From Actinernus sp. WN-2022 (taxonomy: Eukaryota; Cnidaria; Anthozoa; Actiniaria; Actinernidae), in NCBI GenBank assembly GCA_030867875.1, contig JAOWCC010001589.1, positions 142,511,745-142,575,744 on the forward strand: a stretch of DNA of 64,000 bases, given 5' to 3'. The notes beneath the pieces are model-generated. The model saw only the letters and a program-made list of their open reading frames with translations. It did not search any database and was not told the origin of the DNA. Of this stretch, positions 10,882-21,060 are shown piece after piece (the first letter of the stretch is position 1; the number at the start of each line of letters is the position of its first letter). Position numbers and translations under genes: made by a program.

Positions 10882-10943
10882 CTGTTTTGATGAAGCAAAC
10901 AAACAGTATACTAGTAAACAAGTGTATTACAAAATAACTCGTC

Positions 10944-11332
10944 TATAGACCTCATTCATAATGCCGCCACTTAATTTGCATAAAATGGAAGATTAATGTG
11001 TACAGAGAAACTATTGCTAATTTAGGTACGATCTTTCATGTGGACCACAGTTTGATAGCAATGTTTCAAATTGCTGTCGAGTTATTGGCATTTTCAATGT
11101 AGAAAATACATGAAAGCGAGGCTGTAAAGGCCTACACGGTTTTTCTCATACAAATCTCTCTAATTTCAAATCGCTGTAACTTTACAGCCTTTTATGCTAC
11201 AACACTCAAATTCTACAGAATCACCAATGTTGGTATGCTCGTTCGCATGGAAAGGATGTTGTTTTTCATATATTGAACATGTGGCTAAACTGTTAAAATA
11301 CAGAGACCACGCCCTTATGAATGAGGTCTATA
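10944..11332. mobile_element. 389-bp TIR element (TA-type)
   Basis: The ends are perfect 18-bp inverted repeats TATAGACCTCATTCATAA (10944-10961) and the inverse (11315-11332). If the outer TA is a target duplication, the element is a small Tc1/mariner-type MITE. It has no coding capacity of its own; the ORF starting at 11194 runs through its right end and is treated as incidental. Confidence 0.65.
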
Positions 11333-11489
11333 AATCAGTCACTCTAATATTAAAATGTAATGTACTGAATGCAAGGACCAATTCGGACGAAGTGCAGGAA
11401 CCGGATCACCTTGGATGGGATCTAATCAGCAAAAATATACGAATATCAAGACAAAATGAAAGGCTGATTGTACGGTACTGGGAATATAT

Positions 11490-13070
11490 ATAATTATTAC
11501 CGATATTTCGGTTGGCACGGCCAACCTTCCTCAGGGTACACAAGTATATGGCAAGAAACCGTTGGTTACAAATTTTGAAAACATGAATGTGAGACTAGGA
11601 GATAAAATTACAAGTGATGAGTGGTCGTGATAGAGAACTAAGCTAAATACAATTCCATAATAGAGACTAAGTGGTATAAAATTACGTTTCTTCTTTTCTG
11701 TTCATGCCTTTAGGTTCTAATGTTTGTCCTTTATCAATAAGAAATGCCTCGCGAGCCTTGCGTACGCCATCTCTATTAGAGTGGATGAGTTCTAAGGGAA
11801 TTAATTGCATGTCATTAGGGCAATGGTTGTTAGTAAGAAAATGATCCGAGACAGCAGTAGCTTTAGATTTGTTAGTAGGTTTGTCAACAGGGCGACGGTG
11901 TTCATTAAAGCGATCTTTAAGGCGACGCTTAGTTTCTCCTATGTATTGGGCATTACAGCGTTTACAATGAACCATGTATATGAGATTTTTAGAATTACAG
12001 TCAATGTGATGTTTGATGGGCCTGATCTCGCCAGTCGAATGAAATGTATAATTAGTTTGGCCGTGATTAATGTAATTACAAGTTAGACAATTATTACCAC
12101 AGCGAAATGAGCCATGGGGGTCGTTAAGAGGATCAAGTGTATCAGTGTGGAGTTTGGATTTGACTAAAACGTCGTGTAAGTTTTTACTGCGTCGAAAGGC
12201 TGCAAACGGTGGAGTTTGGAATACGTTTATGCATCGGTTAGATGAAGAAAGAATGTTAACGTGTTTACGGATGATGGATGATACGGATGGTAAAGCAGGG
12301 TTATATGTTATTACAAGAGGGACTTGGTTAGACTGTTTGTTAGCTTGTTTGGGTGTAAGTGCTTCTGTCCGTGAGATGGTATGAACGCGACGTATTTCTT
12401 TGTCTAAAAAGGAGCGGTTATATCCACGTTTATTGAGGTAGGATTTAAGTTCGTTGGTGCGAGAGGTAAAGGTTTTGTCGGAAGAGCAGATACGGCGTAA
12501 TCTGAGAGCAAGACTGAAAGGAATAGCGCGTTTGGTGTGTTGTGGGTGACAAGACGAACGTAGTAAGTATTGGTGTTTGTCGGTGGGCTTGGTATAAAGA
12601 TCTGTTTCAATGTTACCGTCATTTATAGAAACTGTAACGTCTAAGAAAGGTACTGATGTGAATGAGTGAAATGAAGTGAATTTGATAGTAGGATGAAATT
12701 TATTAAGGTAAGAAATAAATGTGAATAGTTCGTTTTCTGTGTGAGTCCAAATCATGAAAATGTCGTCGATATAACGCCACCAGGTATGTGGCTGGACAGG
12801 CCCTCAAGGCATTGTACCAACAATAGAGAAAGTTCTTGGAGTGTAGTTTAACCAGGGGTTTTGATAATAAACCGACTTCTTGACAAACCGATGGTAGAGG
12901 AATTGACGAAGCGTGATCCCCCCCCCCCCCCCCCCCCCTCAACGGGAAGAGCATATGGTGGAGTTGGTAAAGTTAGTGTCGTGTTCGAGTCGTAAATAAA
13001 GAAATAGTTGGGAAGTGAGGTCAAACTTGGCTGGAACTCGGCAGACATATCAAAGAAACACAAGAAGAAA
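11490..13070 (-). mobile_element. Penelope-like element, 5'-truncated
   Basis: Minus-strand retroelement bounded on its 3' side by the palindromic 'accgatatttcggt' and 'ggttggcacggccaacc' motifs typical of these elements (about 11497-11540). The coding part is annotated separately. Upstream of 12803 the RT palm is decayed, and a run of about 21 C lies at 12918-12938. Confidence 0.8.
11682..12803 (-). CDS. Penelope-like reverse transcriptase C-part + GIY-YIG endonuclease
   Basis: The open frame includes the RT box WWRYIDDIF just ahead of the first in-frame Met (12755), then the thumb/linker (CHPQHTKRAIPFSLALRLRR), a CxxxxCxxC linker (CGNNCLTC, about residues 219-226 from that Met) and a GIY-YIG nuclease (LIYMVHCKRCNAQYIGETKR, about 258-277, with EH at about 285-286). 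This order, RT followed by GIY-YIG, is diagnostic of Penelope-like retroelements; the nuclease nicks target DNA and the RT primes from it. A stop near 12801 and loss of the upstream RT motifs show that the copy is 5'-truncated, but the 374 codons left are unbroken. The C-terminus ends KGMNRKEET. Confidence 0.88.
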   Translation of the reverse strand, partial: GPVQPHTWWRYIDDIFMIWTHTENELFTFISYLNKFHPTIKFTSFHSFTSVPFLDVTVSINDGNIETDLYTKPTDKHQYLLRSSCHPQHTKRAIPFSLALRLRRICSSDKTFTSRTNELKSYLNKRGYNRSFLDKEIRRVHTISRTEALTPKQANKQSNQVPLVITYNPALPSVSSIIRKHVNILSSSNRCINVFQTPPFAAFRRSKNLHDVLVKSKLHTDTLDPLNDPHGSFRCGNNCLTCNYINHGQTNYTFHSTGEIRPIKHHIDCNSKNLIYMVHCKRCNAQYIGETKRRLKDRFNEHRRPVDKPTNKSKATAVSDHFLTNNHCPNDMQLIPLELIHSNRDGVRKAREAFLIDKGQTLEPKGMNRKEET

Positions 13071-13686
13071 TCCTGTAAGTTTATAAGCTGATATTTTATT
13101 TATTTTATTTTTAATTCCACAAAATGACCCCCGAAGAGAAGACTAAAATGTAATAAAATAAAAACGGGGTCGCTTTTTTCACTTCATAGGTACTTTAAAA
13201 CTAACGTTGAAATTAGAAGAGTGAATCACATAAAAATCAGATAATAGCAGAAGTCCATGGACTTCTTTTCTATTGCCATTTCCAGAGCTTGGGTTACCTG
13301 TGCTTTGGGGAGTCACCGCTGTTGAAACGAGTTCATTCAAAAGTGACCAATAGAAGGCCAAGATCCAGAAAAGATGAAATACCCATACAAATGTCAAGGA
13401 GATCAAAATGGTATTCTTATTAAATAATGACCTACCGCAGGCATTGTTGATCGCACTCTAACTTCAGCTTTTTTATTTCGTTCTTCTGTTCTTTCTGTGA
13501 AAGGTCAAGATAGCAGATAATTCACTCAACTGTTTTGGCTGATGATAGTACTATAATCAGGGTCGTAGCTACAGTTCTATGCCAGATGAGGCAACGTTTA
13601 TAAAGGGGGAGGGGGTGAGGGGTGAGGGGGGGGGGGGAGGTGAGGAAGAGGCGCTAGCAGGGAAGCACCCCGCTAGGTGTAGGCAA
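13071..13686. other. No gene recognised
   Basis: Contains a minus-strand frame (13406-13179) starting MISLTFVWVFHLFWILAFYW, which looks like a membrane segment but has no supporting splice or family evidence. A G-rich tract lies at about 13606-13640. Confidence 0.4.
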
Positions 13687-14009
13687 GAGCGATTACCATT
13701 TGCACAGAAAACCGGTTGGAATGGAACACAACAAATGGAACGGTTAGCATTTCCACGGGAAAAACCGGTATTTTCGGTTGAGAATTCAATTGGTACGGTT
13801 AGTTCCACTGGAGAGTTTTCGGAAGGGGCATGGAGCGGGTAGATTGGTGCCGCGAATACACGATTTTCCGGCCATTTTATTTGAAATGGAAGAAGAAGAA
13901 TACCTCCGAAGGTATTCCTTCCTTTCCAAAAACTTTCCAGTGGAATGAACCGTACCAATTTAATTCCCATCCGAAAATACCGGTTTTTCCGTGCAAATGG
14001 TAAGTGCTC
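13687..14009. repeat. Foldback element with long inverted repeats
   Basis: The left arm (gagcgattaccatttgcac, then 'ccggtattttcggttgagaa' and 'attggtacggttagttccac') is mirrored by the right arm ending 'gtgcaaatggtaagtgctc'. Arms are about 120-150 bp with mismatches. The 133- and 87-residue ORFs on both strands here are by-products of the palindrome. Confidence 0.7.
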
Positions 14010-14124
14010 TAGCTCTCTACTTGAAATCTAACGATTTTTTTCAAATTTACAATCTTTGTGAGAGAATGTAGACGAGGCGAGTCGTCTTGTCTCCATGGTA
14101 ATTAATTCCGTTTTGAGTAAACAA

Positions 14125-14300
14125 ATTTCATCTTTTTATAAAAGAATCCCAGCGCAATAGTAAAATACGTTTTTCTAACAGTGGAGCCAAAATTTGGAAC
14201 TCTTTGCCCAGTTCAGCTACAAGAGGCAAATAATTTAAACATATTTCGAACGGAGCACCAAAATATCGATATTTGTGGATCAGTTAAGGGCTGTTTGTAA
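14125..14300 (+). pseudogene. LINE ORF2 C-terminal remnant
   Basis: A short frame encodes RFSNSGAKIWNSLPSSATRGK then a stop, matching the FSxSGAKLWNxLP motif near the end of LINE ORF2 proteins (compare FRFSGAKLWNELP at about 8515-8555). Only this tail survives. Confidence 0.6.
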
Positions 14301-14413
14301 TATATTTTAAAGTAATATTTACAGAATGAGTAGTGACTGTGCTTTATCGGATTTATAAACTCGAGCTGAAAGCGATAAAGCACGGTCGACACGAATTCTG
14401 TTGTTCAAACTGT

Positions 14414-14663
14414 CGAATTTCTGAAATATTCACTGCCTGCAAACTTAAGATACCAGGTAAACGATTAACTGATCAAAATTGGAGGGATGCAGATGTGCTG
14501 GGAAGCGTGCAATCGTGTTTTCAGTTTTCCATACATTTGTCTGTAAAAACGAGCCGAAGTCCGCAGGAAAATTTACAGACAAGTGTATGGAAAACTGAAA
14601 ACACGATTGCAATCTTTTTCCTGGTATCTTAAATTTGCAGACAGTGAATATTTCAGAAATTCG
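14414..14663. repeat. Foldback (hairpin) repeat
   Basis: The inner arms 'caatcgtgttttcagttttc' and the inverse 'gaaaactgaaaacacgattg' and the outer arms 'cgaatttctgaaatattcac' and 'gtgaatatttcagaaattcg' make a nested inverted repeat of about 250 bp. The right arm continues into a family that recurs at 22750-22990. Confidence 0.8.
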
Positions 14664-14780
14664 TTTTTACGGAAATTATTTGGCATCGGATTCTCATACA
14701 AACACTGTATTTCGCGCCATGTTTGCACCCCTTTCAAAATGTCGGAATTAACCGCGAACTGGTCTGTTCTCAAGTTGTTG
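14664..14780. repeat. Dispersed repeat shared with 22880-22990
   Basis: 'ggcatcggattctcat', 'acaaacactgtatttcgcgc' and 'catgtttgcacccctttcaa' occur in the same order and orientation at 22895-22965. Neither copy codes. Confidence 0.75.
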
Positions 14781-16245
14781 TATAAACCCGAGGAAGGGAG
14801 ACCTGATACATGTTTGGAAAACCTCATTCCAACGACATTCCAACCGCATAATAGCAGATAATTGCTAGAAAGGTAACAGCAGGATTGAATTCTGTCTCTC
14901 CTGCATGACAGAATATATATTTTGAGACGAACATTTGCATAATCGCTCCTTGGAAATGACAAGTCATTCAGTGAACAAATATCGGCTTTGGAAAGCTTGT
15001 AAAACACTACAGCAGTCTTACCGAAGTGGCTTTTATTTCCAAGAATCAACTCTGTCAATAAAAAGAAAAATGCTGCGAGAATTGAGAGCATGTGTCAAAA
15101 ATCCAGATCTGCATTGGATTCGGAGTGAACACAGACTTCCCATCCTGCAGGTTTGTACCTCAAATTGGTTTTGGGTTCCCTGTGGCTACGAATAGAAAGA
15201 TGACTATGGAATGAAAATTTTGCAATACTGTGCACTAAATATACTCAAGCAATAAAGATTGGTAGTTATTTTAGTATTGTGTGGTGTTTTTTTTACAGGA
15301 AAAGCGTTCTATTTAGCGAGTCCAGCGATCTCTCTGATCTCAGTACCCGAAATAGACCACCTCGAAGTTTTCGCCGCAGAACTGTAGTGCTCTATGGCAA
15401 GGAATGTTAAAAGGTGTTAATTTTCTATTGTTCTTTCTCGTAATTTCATTGGTTGATAAATTCAATAGAAACAAATCGAAATAATGCATTTTCATTCGAT
15501 ATATATTTTTTTTTGAATTTATTTTTGATCAAACTAACTATGGTTTAATTTCGAAGAATATCGTGTGTGGGGAAAGTTCTCAAATTTGCAATTGAAAAAT
15601 CCTTTGTTTTCTCTATATCCGATTGGCTGGATGGTGGCTTCTCTGCGTTTTCACAGAAAAAAGAGCCAATAGCATAAAAAATGCTTTATTTTCGAGATGT
15701 AGTTTAGACTGTAGACACCTCCTAAAGCACTTAAGGTATATTCAAGCAAAATCGTATGTGGGGAAGGCTCATTGCCGCAGAACAATGGATTCTACTACAG
15801 TTCTTATCTGGACCACTACTTAAGCTTCATTTTACTCGTATTGTAACCGGTGAATTCTTGAAGCCGGGAATTTTTCAGGAATGTCGTTTATGGCTCTTGG
15901 CTAGCTCACGGACAAAAACTTTACTCGAAAAGGAAGACTGAATGAATACTTGTTTATTAGTTAAAGTTGTTTAAAATTTAATTTACTGCTAGGTGTTTCC
16001 GTGTGTGTTTAAAATATGTTAACTGCAAATACATTACATCAAACTCTTTTAATGTCCGTGAATCGTGCCATTGCATTACAATTTACTACATGTACACTGG
16101 TGTATAACAGCTCTACCTGACGAAAAGTCAATAAAGTGTTGAAAGCATTCAGAAGTCTTACCTTCATATCACAACTTCAACTTGATTAAGCACAGGACTC
16201 TCTATGAACTAACTCTGAAAACATTGTCCGCACTTTTCTTTGCCA
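14781..16245. other. No gene recognised
   Basis: Includes a roughly 45-bp motif around 15150-15195 ('ttgggttccctgtggctacg') that recurs inverted at 17228-17275. Scattered short ORFs lack any recognisable domain. Confidence 0.4.
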
Positions 16246-16249
16246 TCGA

Positions 16250-16430
16250 CAGTTCAGTGAGTTTGTTGGTACCTCGCCCTTGCTCCGAGGCTTTTTCTCC
16301 GCGTTCTCCGGTTTTCCTCCCTCCGCAAAAACCAACACGCTAAATTCCAATTCGATCTGTGGATTAGCCGGGACCTGGCTTCGGATCAGCCCCATGGTTG
16401 TTTCAGGTCTCGTTAGAAATTCACACAGAA
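16250..16430 (+). mobile_element. SINE body, head missing
   Basis: 'cttgctccgaggctttttct', 'attccaattcgatctgtgga', 'ttagccgggacctggcttcg' and the tail 'gtctcgttagaaattc' match the body of the tRNA-headed SINE seen complete at 52171-52411. A minus-strand 159-residue ORF crosses it and is not believed to be a gene. Confidence 0.75.
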
Positions 16431-16678
16431 ACTCTTCAATAAAACTTAAATGGACAGCTCTACACCAGAGTTCGACACACGAAAGTGATGGCAGACATAA
16501 AGAAAATTTCTCTGACGAAATACAGGTTATATAAATCACGTCATACTCCTTTAAAACAGTATATCTTTGCTGTTTTCTCGTCCTGAAACATTCCTCCATG
16601 ACGCCTGACGGATCGATAAGCGGTGTGAACAGGCTCGGTTCGGTGAACGCAAGTGATGACATCACGCGTAAAACAATA

Positions 16679-17186
16679 CAGTGGAACCTCTATTTAACGA
16701 ACCTCTATATAACGAAGTCCTCGGTATAACGAACGATATTCTTCAGCCCGGCAAAATTACAAGTAAAATGTATGTAACAGAACCTCGATATAACGAACCT
16801 CGATATAACGAAATCCTCGTTATAACGAACACAATCCGGCAGCCCAAACGTAAAATCTACCCCGATATAACGAATAAATGTCAACACGCGACAAAAGATG
16901 AATGCTGAACAGACCAACAGCGATGAAAATCCTTTAATCCTGTAACAAGAGAACAACCTCTCAGTCAACAGTGTCGCAACAGACACTGGCGCTATCGAGA
17001 CATCTACAGATCCGCTTTATCCTCTTTGTCTCTTATTAGTTCTATTAACTTCGTTACTTCGTTACAAAACAATTATTAACTATACCTCGATATAACAAAC
17101 ATTTTGGTTGTTTTTCCGCAAATTCGTTATAACGAGGTTTTCGATTTAACGAACCCTTGGCACTTCGTGAAATCGAGGTTCCACTG
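16679..17186. mobile_element. pogo/Tigger-like TIR element, 508 bp
   Basis: Ends CAGTGGAACCTCTATTTAAC and the inverse (..GAGGTTCCACTG) are flanked by TA on both sides (16677-16678, 17187-17188). Subterminal 'gaacctcgatataacgaa' motifs are repeated about ten times in both orientations. TA target choice with a CAGTxGAACCTCxxTATAACGA end is the signature of pogo-group Tc1/mariner elements. There is no transposase, so it is a non-autonomous copy. Confidence 0.88.
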
Positions 17187-17402
17187 TAATATAAGGCAAA
17201 ACGCAATACATGGTGGGATACTAAGGAAGGTTCGTAGCCACAGGGAACCCAAAACCAATTTTGAGATACAAACTTGGAGGATAGTAAGCATATGGAGGCC
17301 GAATTCAAGATTTCAATTCCTACGAAAACCACTGGAATCAGGTTAGTAACTTTTGAATGAAAGAAACTATTAAAGAAAGTTATGTACTGAATACTGATTC
17401 AT

Positions 17403-17577
17403 TAGCCCACTTCCGCGATATGCTTTACCAGTGTTACGCACAAAGGTTTCCATACGAGGCTCCGTGCTAAATAAAATTTATTATTTTCACACAGAAAAGA
17501 ATAAATTTTATTTAGCACGGAGCCTCGTTTGGAAACCTTTGTGCGTGACAAGTAAAGCATATCGCGGAAGTGGGCTA
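17403..17577. repeat. Near-perfect foldback hairpin, about 75-bp arms
   Basis: 'tagcccacttccgcgatatg' at the left and its inverse at the right enclose a continuous palindrome ('gaggctccgtgctaaataaa') with an 18-nt loop near 17487. Such a structure would extrude or fold in RNA. ORFs on both strands are mirror images. Confidence 0.85.
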
Positions 17578-17651
17578 TTGAGCTCGCAAAACGGCTTCTC
17601 GCTGACCGAACGCCGAAAGTGAATGATTCTTTGCAAAGAATGAAACATTGG

Positions 17652-17880
17652 GAACGTAGCCAGAGGGGGGCCAAGGGGGCTCGCCCCCCCCCCCCCCCCC
17701 CCCCCCCTTCGTTTAAAAAAAACCGCAATTGAAAAGTAGCGTCACAGTAACGCACCTAATAAGCTAAGTGATTTACCGGGAGTCGGTGAACAATGCGTCA
17801 GTACTGGAAAAGGTTCGTGACTGAAAACTGAGATGTACCTGAACTCCCCCCGAGACGAGATTGGTGGTGCGAAAGACCAT
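17652..17880 (+). mobile_element. 'GTAGCCAG' family TIR element, right end missing
   Basis: 'acgtagccagaggggggcca', a run of 24 C (17684-17707) and 'gcgtcacagtaacgcaccta' through 'gagatgtacctgaa' are shared with the complete copy at 39711-40003. The right TIR is absent. Confidence 0.7.
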
Positions 17881-18008
17881 GAAATGACAATTCTTTGTGG
17901 AGATATTTACGAAAATGATCTTATTCAGCCGGAATCTTTGATTTCTTTTGACCTGGTTATTGACAACTGATGTCAGTTGAAATGCACTGCTGTGGACTCA
18001 GTTTGAAT

Positions 18009-18154
18009 ATTGCTGGCTTTCACATGACGTCCTAGCCGCCATGTTGGTGCCCTTAAACAATAGATTCCTCGTTAGCTTCTTTTGTTGGGGCACCAACATG
18101 GCCGCCATGCCCTTTGTCATGTGAATCTATGGGGAATGAGTGAAAGCCAGCAAT
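18009..18154. mobile_element. 146-bp TIR element
   Basis: Ends ATTGCTGGCTTTCACATGAC and inverse (...TGAAAGCCAGCAAT), with inner inverted motifs 'gccgccatgttggtgcc' and 'ggcaccaacatggccgccat'. Too short to code. Confidence 0.7.
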
Positions 18155-18769
18155 TAAAAGATTAGAGACTTGATGTTTGTGCTATATCGACAAATACAGG
18201 CACTTGCTGTCACTGTACGATGAACGAAAAATAAGTGAATACTGCACGAGGCTGAATGCAATATGAAGAGATTCTGCCACTCATGAAACATTCATTTATT
18301 TATTTTTGTTCATGAATTATTAATGAGTTTTATAATGTACAGATTTAACATGAGATTTGTATTTCTTCTCCTGGAAACCAAGTGTAACTTGTGAAGAGAT
18401 CCCGTGTTTAAATAAAGATTAATTATTTCATTCATTATTAAACACAGTCGACAGATGTAAACAAGAGAGTCCATACCAGTTGTTGTATTAACTTGTCTTT
18501 CCGACAATCGGCATCATCTAATCTGTTAGTGAAATGGGAAGGGAATGTGTTCATACATGTACAAAATAAATAGGTCTAGTGGAAAGAGTACATTGAAGTT
18601 TTCGAAGATATTGCCATTCAAAGTGCTTGATTGATTATAAATAATTTTACAAATGTTTGTATGGCAAGGGCCACAAGTTTGCATACCCGGTATGTACAAA
18701 CATGTGTAAACGTTATGCACTTTGCATGGAAATATTTTAGCTCCTTTCACAACTGAACAGGCTCGAGCT
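18155..18769. other. No gene recognised
   Basis: AT-rich sequence with short frames only. Confidence 0.4.
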
Positions 18770-18892
18770 CTTTGAATTAATATCGCAACATCGTTAGGTA
18801 TTTCCAGTATGTCTAGATTACAATTGATGCAATAATGTTTCCGAGTTACATGCTTCATATTAGTCGGTTTTGGCCGGTTTGGTAGTGAAATG
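18770..18892. repeat. Old right end of the TTAA element family, interrupted
   Basis: 'atatcgcaacatcgttaggt' and 'gttacatgcttcatattagt' through 'tagtgaaatg' match the right end of the element at 20040-21056. The copy is degraded, and the element at 18893 has inserted within its terminus. Confidence 0.6.
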
Positions 18893-19325
18893 CCCGGGGG
18901 AGGGGCTCCCCATAAAAATAGACGAGGGTGCTCGACGTGAGAAATGAAATTCACCCCTAAAAGATAGCAATATGGGCGTGGCTCACAAAAAAATTACATC
19001 TAAAAGATAGCACTCCAAAAGACAAATTTGTGCAAACTAAAGGAAATAAGAGACAAAGCTCTGCCCCATAACCTCGTCTTTAATATTCGGATGGATCAAA
19101 CTCAAGCCGTAAATACCGATTCAACTTGTGGGGTCTCATGCTCGAGGATCCAGCGCTATTTTTTCTCGGCCCCAAAATTTTGGGTCTCGGAGACCCCTAA
19201 AAGATAGCAGACCTTTGGAAGACCCCTAAGAGATAGCACCGCTAACGATTTTAACCCCTAAAAGATAGGTCGAGCACCCCCGTCTATTTTTATGGGGAGT
19301 CCCCCCCCCCCCCCCCCCCCCCTGG
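18893..19325. mobile_element. 433-bp TIR element with 8-bp target duplication
   Basis: Inverted ends (CCCGGGGGAGGGGCTCCCCA ... TGGGGAGTCCCC + C tract) and the inner 'aaatagacgagggtgctcga' with its inverse are flanked by GTGAAATG at 18885-18892 and 19326-19333. Five copies of a 'cccctaaaagatagca' motif lie inside. An 8-bp duplication is compatible with hAT, but assignment is not certain. Confidence 0.78.
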
Positions 19326-19333
19326 GTGAAATG

Positions 19334-20035
19334 GTAAGGCTAATGTGCAACCCATAACGTTGGCATTCAGGTTACTAACTTCAATGTGCTCGTTCTGCTA
19401 GTCCTATTTGTTTTACAGTCCAAAGCACAATAATAATAAAACAGAAAAACCTCGAGGTGATTCAGGTTTCCAGGCCTTTAATTTACTTTGTTGGTGAAAG
19501 GAGTTACAAGTTGTATTCATGTTACTTACGCATCGAGACACACGGAAATCTGTCTCTCTAAACTCTGCAAATTACAAATACACAACAATATAAGCTGACG
19601 AATATGTAATAGATACAGCATAGTGGACGTGCTTGATCGGATTGGATACAAATACAACAATAAGATGACGAATACGATATATTTATAATGAATGATCATT
19701 TACCGATCTTGTGTTGAGGAATAGTACCATGCAGGAAATATAAATCCTTTAAGGCCAAGTAAAAAATAAACATGTTTATTGTCCCGGCGCGCCTCCTTTT
19801 TTATTATTTGTTATAATCTATCGGGTCCTCTAATAGAATCCCTCGAGAAATTTGTTGTGTTTGATGCACCATGCGGTGCTTGTATTGTGGTAATAAATGC
19901 AATTTCATTTTAGGGAACTTTACCCGTTGTGTTATGAATGCATCCAGAAGGGAAACAGACCATGGTATGGAAACACGAGATATGTTCAGCCACACCAGTA
20001 CGTGTATTAAAAGAGATTTACCATTTCATGATGGC
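19334..20035. other. No gene recognised
   Basis: AT-rich sequence; no domain in any frame and no inverted repeat noted. Confidence 0.4.
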
Positions 20036-20039
20036 TTAA

Positions 20040-21056
20040 CCCTTTCACTCCTGGACGTGTTTGGGCCCAATTGGTGAAATGCAGAGTGCTAACTCAACCC
20101 TCCCCCCTCAGTTCCAGTTTGGCTAGCCCGGGCTAGTTAAATACTGCTGACTTTTTAAACCAAGGGCTCAAACTTTCCCCATGATGCCATTCGGCAGAAT
20201 TCTACGGACTCGGCGGCGGTGAGTATGGTTTCTTCTGTAGGTTTTCCAATGGAATGTGCTCTAATTTTGGACAAATAAGCCACTGTAAGAGAGCTAGAGG
20301 ACATCATTAAGTCTGATGACGGCTTAAAAGTACTTGGCTTGCTTTTAGTAGGCCTTGTGAGGGGTTTCACAGGGTTTTTCTGCTGTGTTTCTGCTTTGAG
20401 ACAAATGAAATAATTATTCACTGAAATCCTTGAAATCCTGCAGTTGGTTGTCTTTTACCCCTGCTCAACCTATTAGGATGTGTTTTTGTCACTTTAAAGC
20501 AACGGCTTGAGTCCAAACCACCGCTCTCGGTTGTAGGGGTAAAAGACTTCTAAAAAAACCTACAGGAGTCCCAGAGGGGGGGTCCCCCTTGTGAATTTTT
20601 TGTCCATTACCCAGCATGCAATTGGAGGTGGGAGCAGGAAAATGTGGTCGAGTGAAATGCAGTGTAAACATCGGCATGGTTCACAGTCGCTTGGTGTGTT
20701 TTGTGCAAACAAACCTGCTGGTTGGAAAGATTAAACAAGGTACTGTAACGACTGAGTAGTTGTTTTGTGTTTGCTTTTGATTTCAAGTGCGAATGGGAAG
20801 GTTATTTTGAGCCAATTTTCAGCTCCTCAAAATTCGCGAAAATCGAAGAAACAAACAGCGTTCTCCAAAACAAATACTTTTTTCTCCAAAGTTGGAGAGT
20901 CGAGCGATCCCTGTTATAGCTCTGACTTTGAAGTTATTCATCCCTTGAAATAATATCGCAACATCGTATTTCCAGCATGTCTAGGTTTGATGCAATAATT
21001 TTTCCCAGGTACATGCTTCATATTGGCCGCTTTTGGCCGCTCTAGTAGTGAAAGGG
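20040..21056. mobile_element. piggyBac-like TTAA element, 1017 bp, non-autonomous
   Basis: Starts CCCTTTCACTCC and ends AGTAGTGAAAGGG, flanked by TTAA at 20036-20039 and 21057-21060. A TTAA target and CCC-starting TIR fit piggyBac (Kolobok also uses TTAA). No transposase frame is visible; small minus-strand ORFs show no DDD-type motif. Confidence 0.75.
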
Positions 21057-21060
21057 TTAA

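Larger units (their letters stand above)
1369..10935. repeat. Tandem segmental duplication (units about 1369-6794, 6795-10635, 10636-10935)
   Basis: The order of landmarks repeats: 'agaagtcatct' (1370, 6797, 10637), Merlin relic, 'gatatgtctgtaggtaatgg' (about 5501, 9051), 'cttgggatgcttata', exon b, exon a, 'aacaagtgtattacaaaa'. The third unit is cut down to the exon pair only, with its left flank fused directly to exon b at about 10674. Divergence between units 1 and 2 is a few percent by eye plus indels and insertions. Transposons inside one unit have their empty sites preserved in the other, so the duplication predates those insertions. The exon pairs inside the units are annotated separately. 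Confidence 0.85.

Noticed and set aside
13569..13970. 133-residue minus-strand ORF as a gene
   Set aside because: It lies over a long inverted repeat and a G-rich tract; frames on both strands mirror each other and no domain is seen.
14573..15091. 172-residue minus-strand ORF as a gene
   Set aside because: Its C-terminal third falls in the 14414-14780 repeat family, which recurs at 22750 without the frame; no domain or splice signals.
16186..16665. 159-residue minus-strand ORF as a gene
   Set aside because: It crosses a SINE body in antisense, and the remaining sequence has no recognisable domain.
15145..17280. A 2-kb element bounded by inverted 'gggttccctgtggctacg' motifs
   Set aside because: The motifs are inverted, but the outer ends do not match well and no target duplication is visible, so they are treated as dispersed repeats.
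17402..17755. 117- and 63-residue ORFs around the hairpin
   Set aside because: The two ORFs contain the same peptide because the locus is a palindrome; the glycine run is the C tract.
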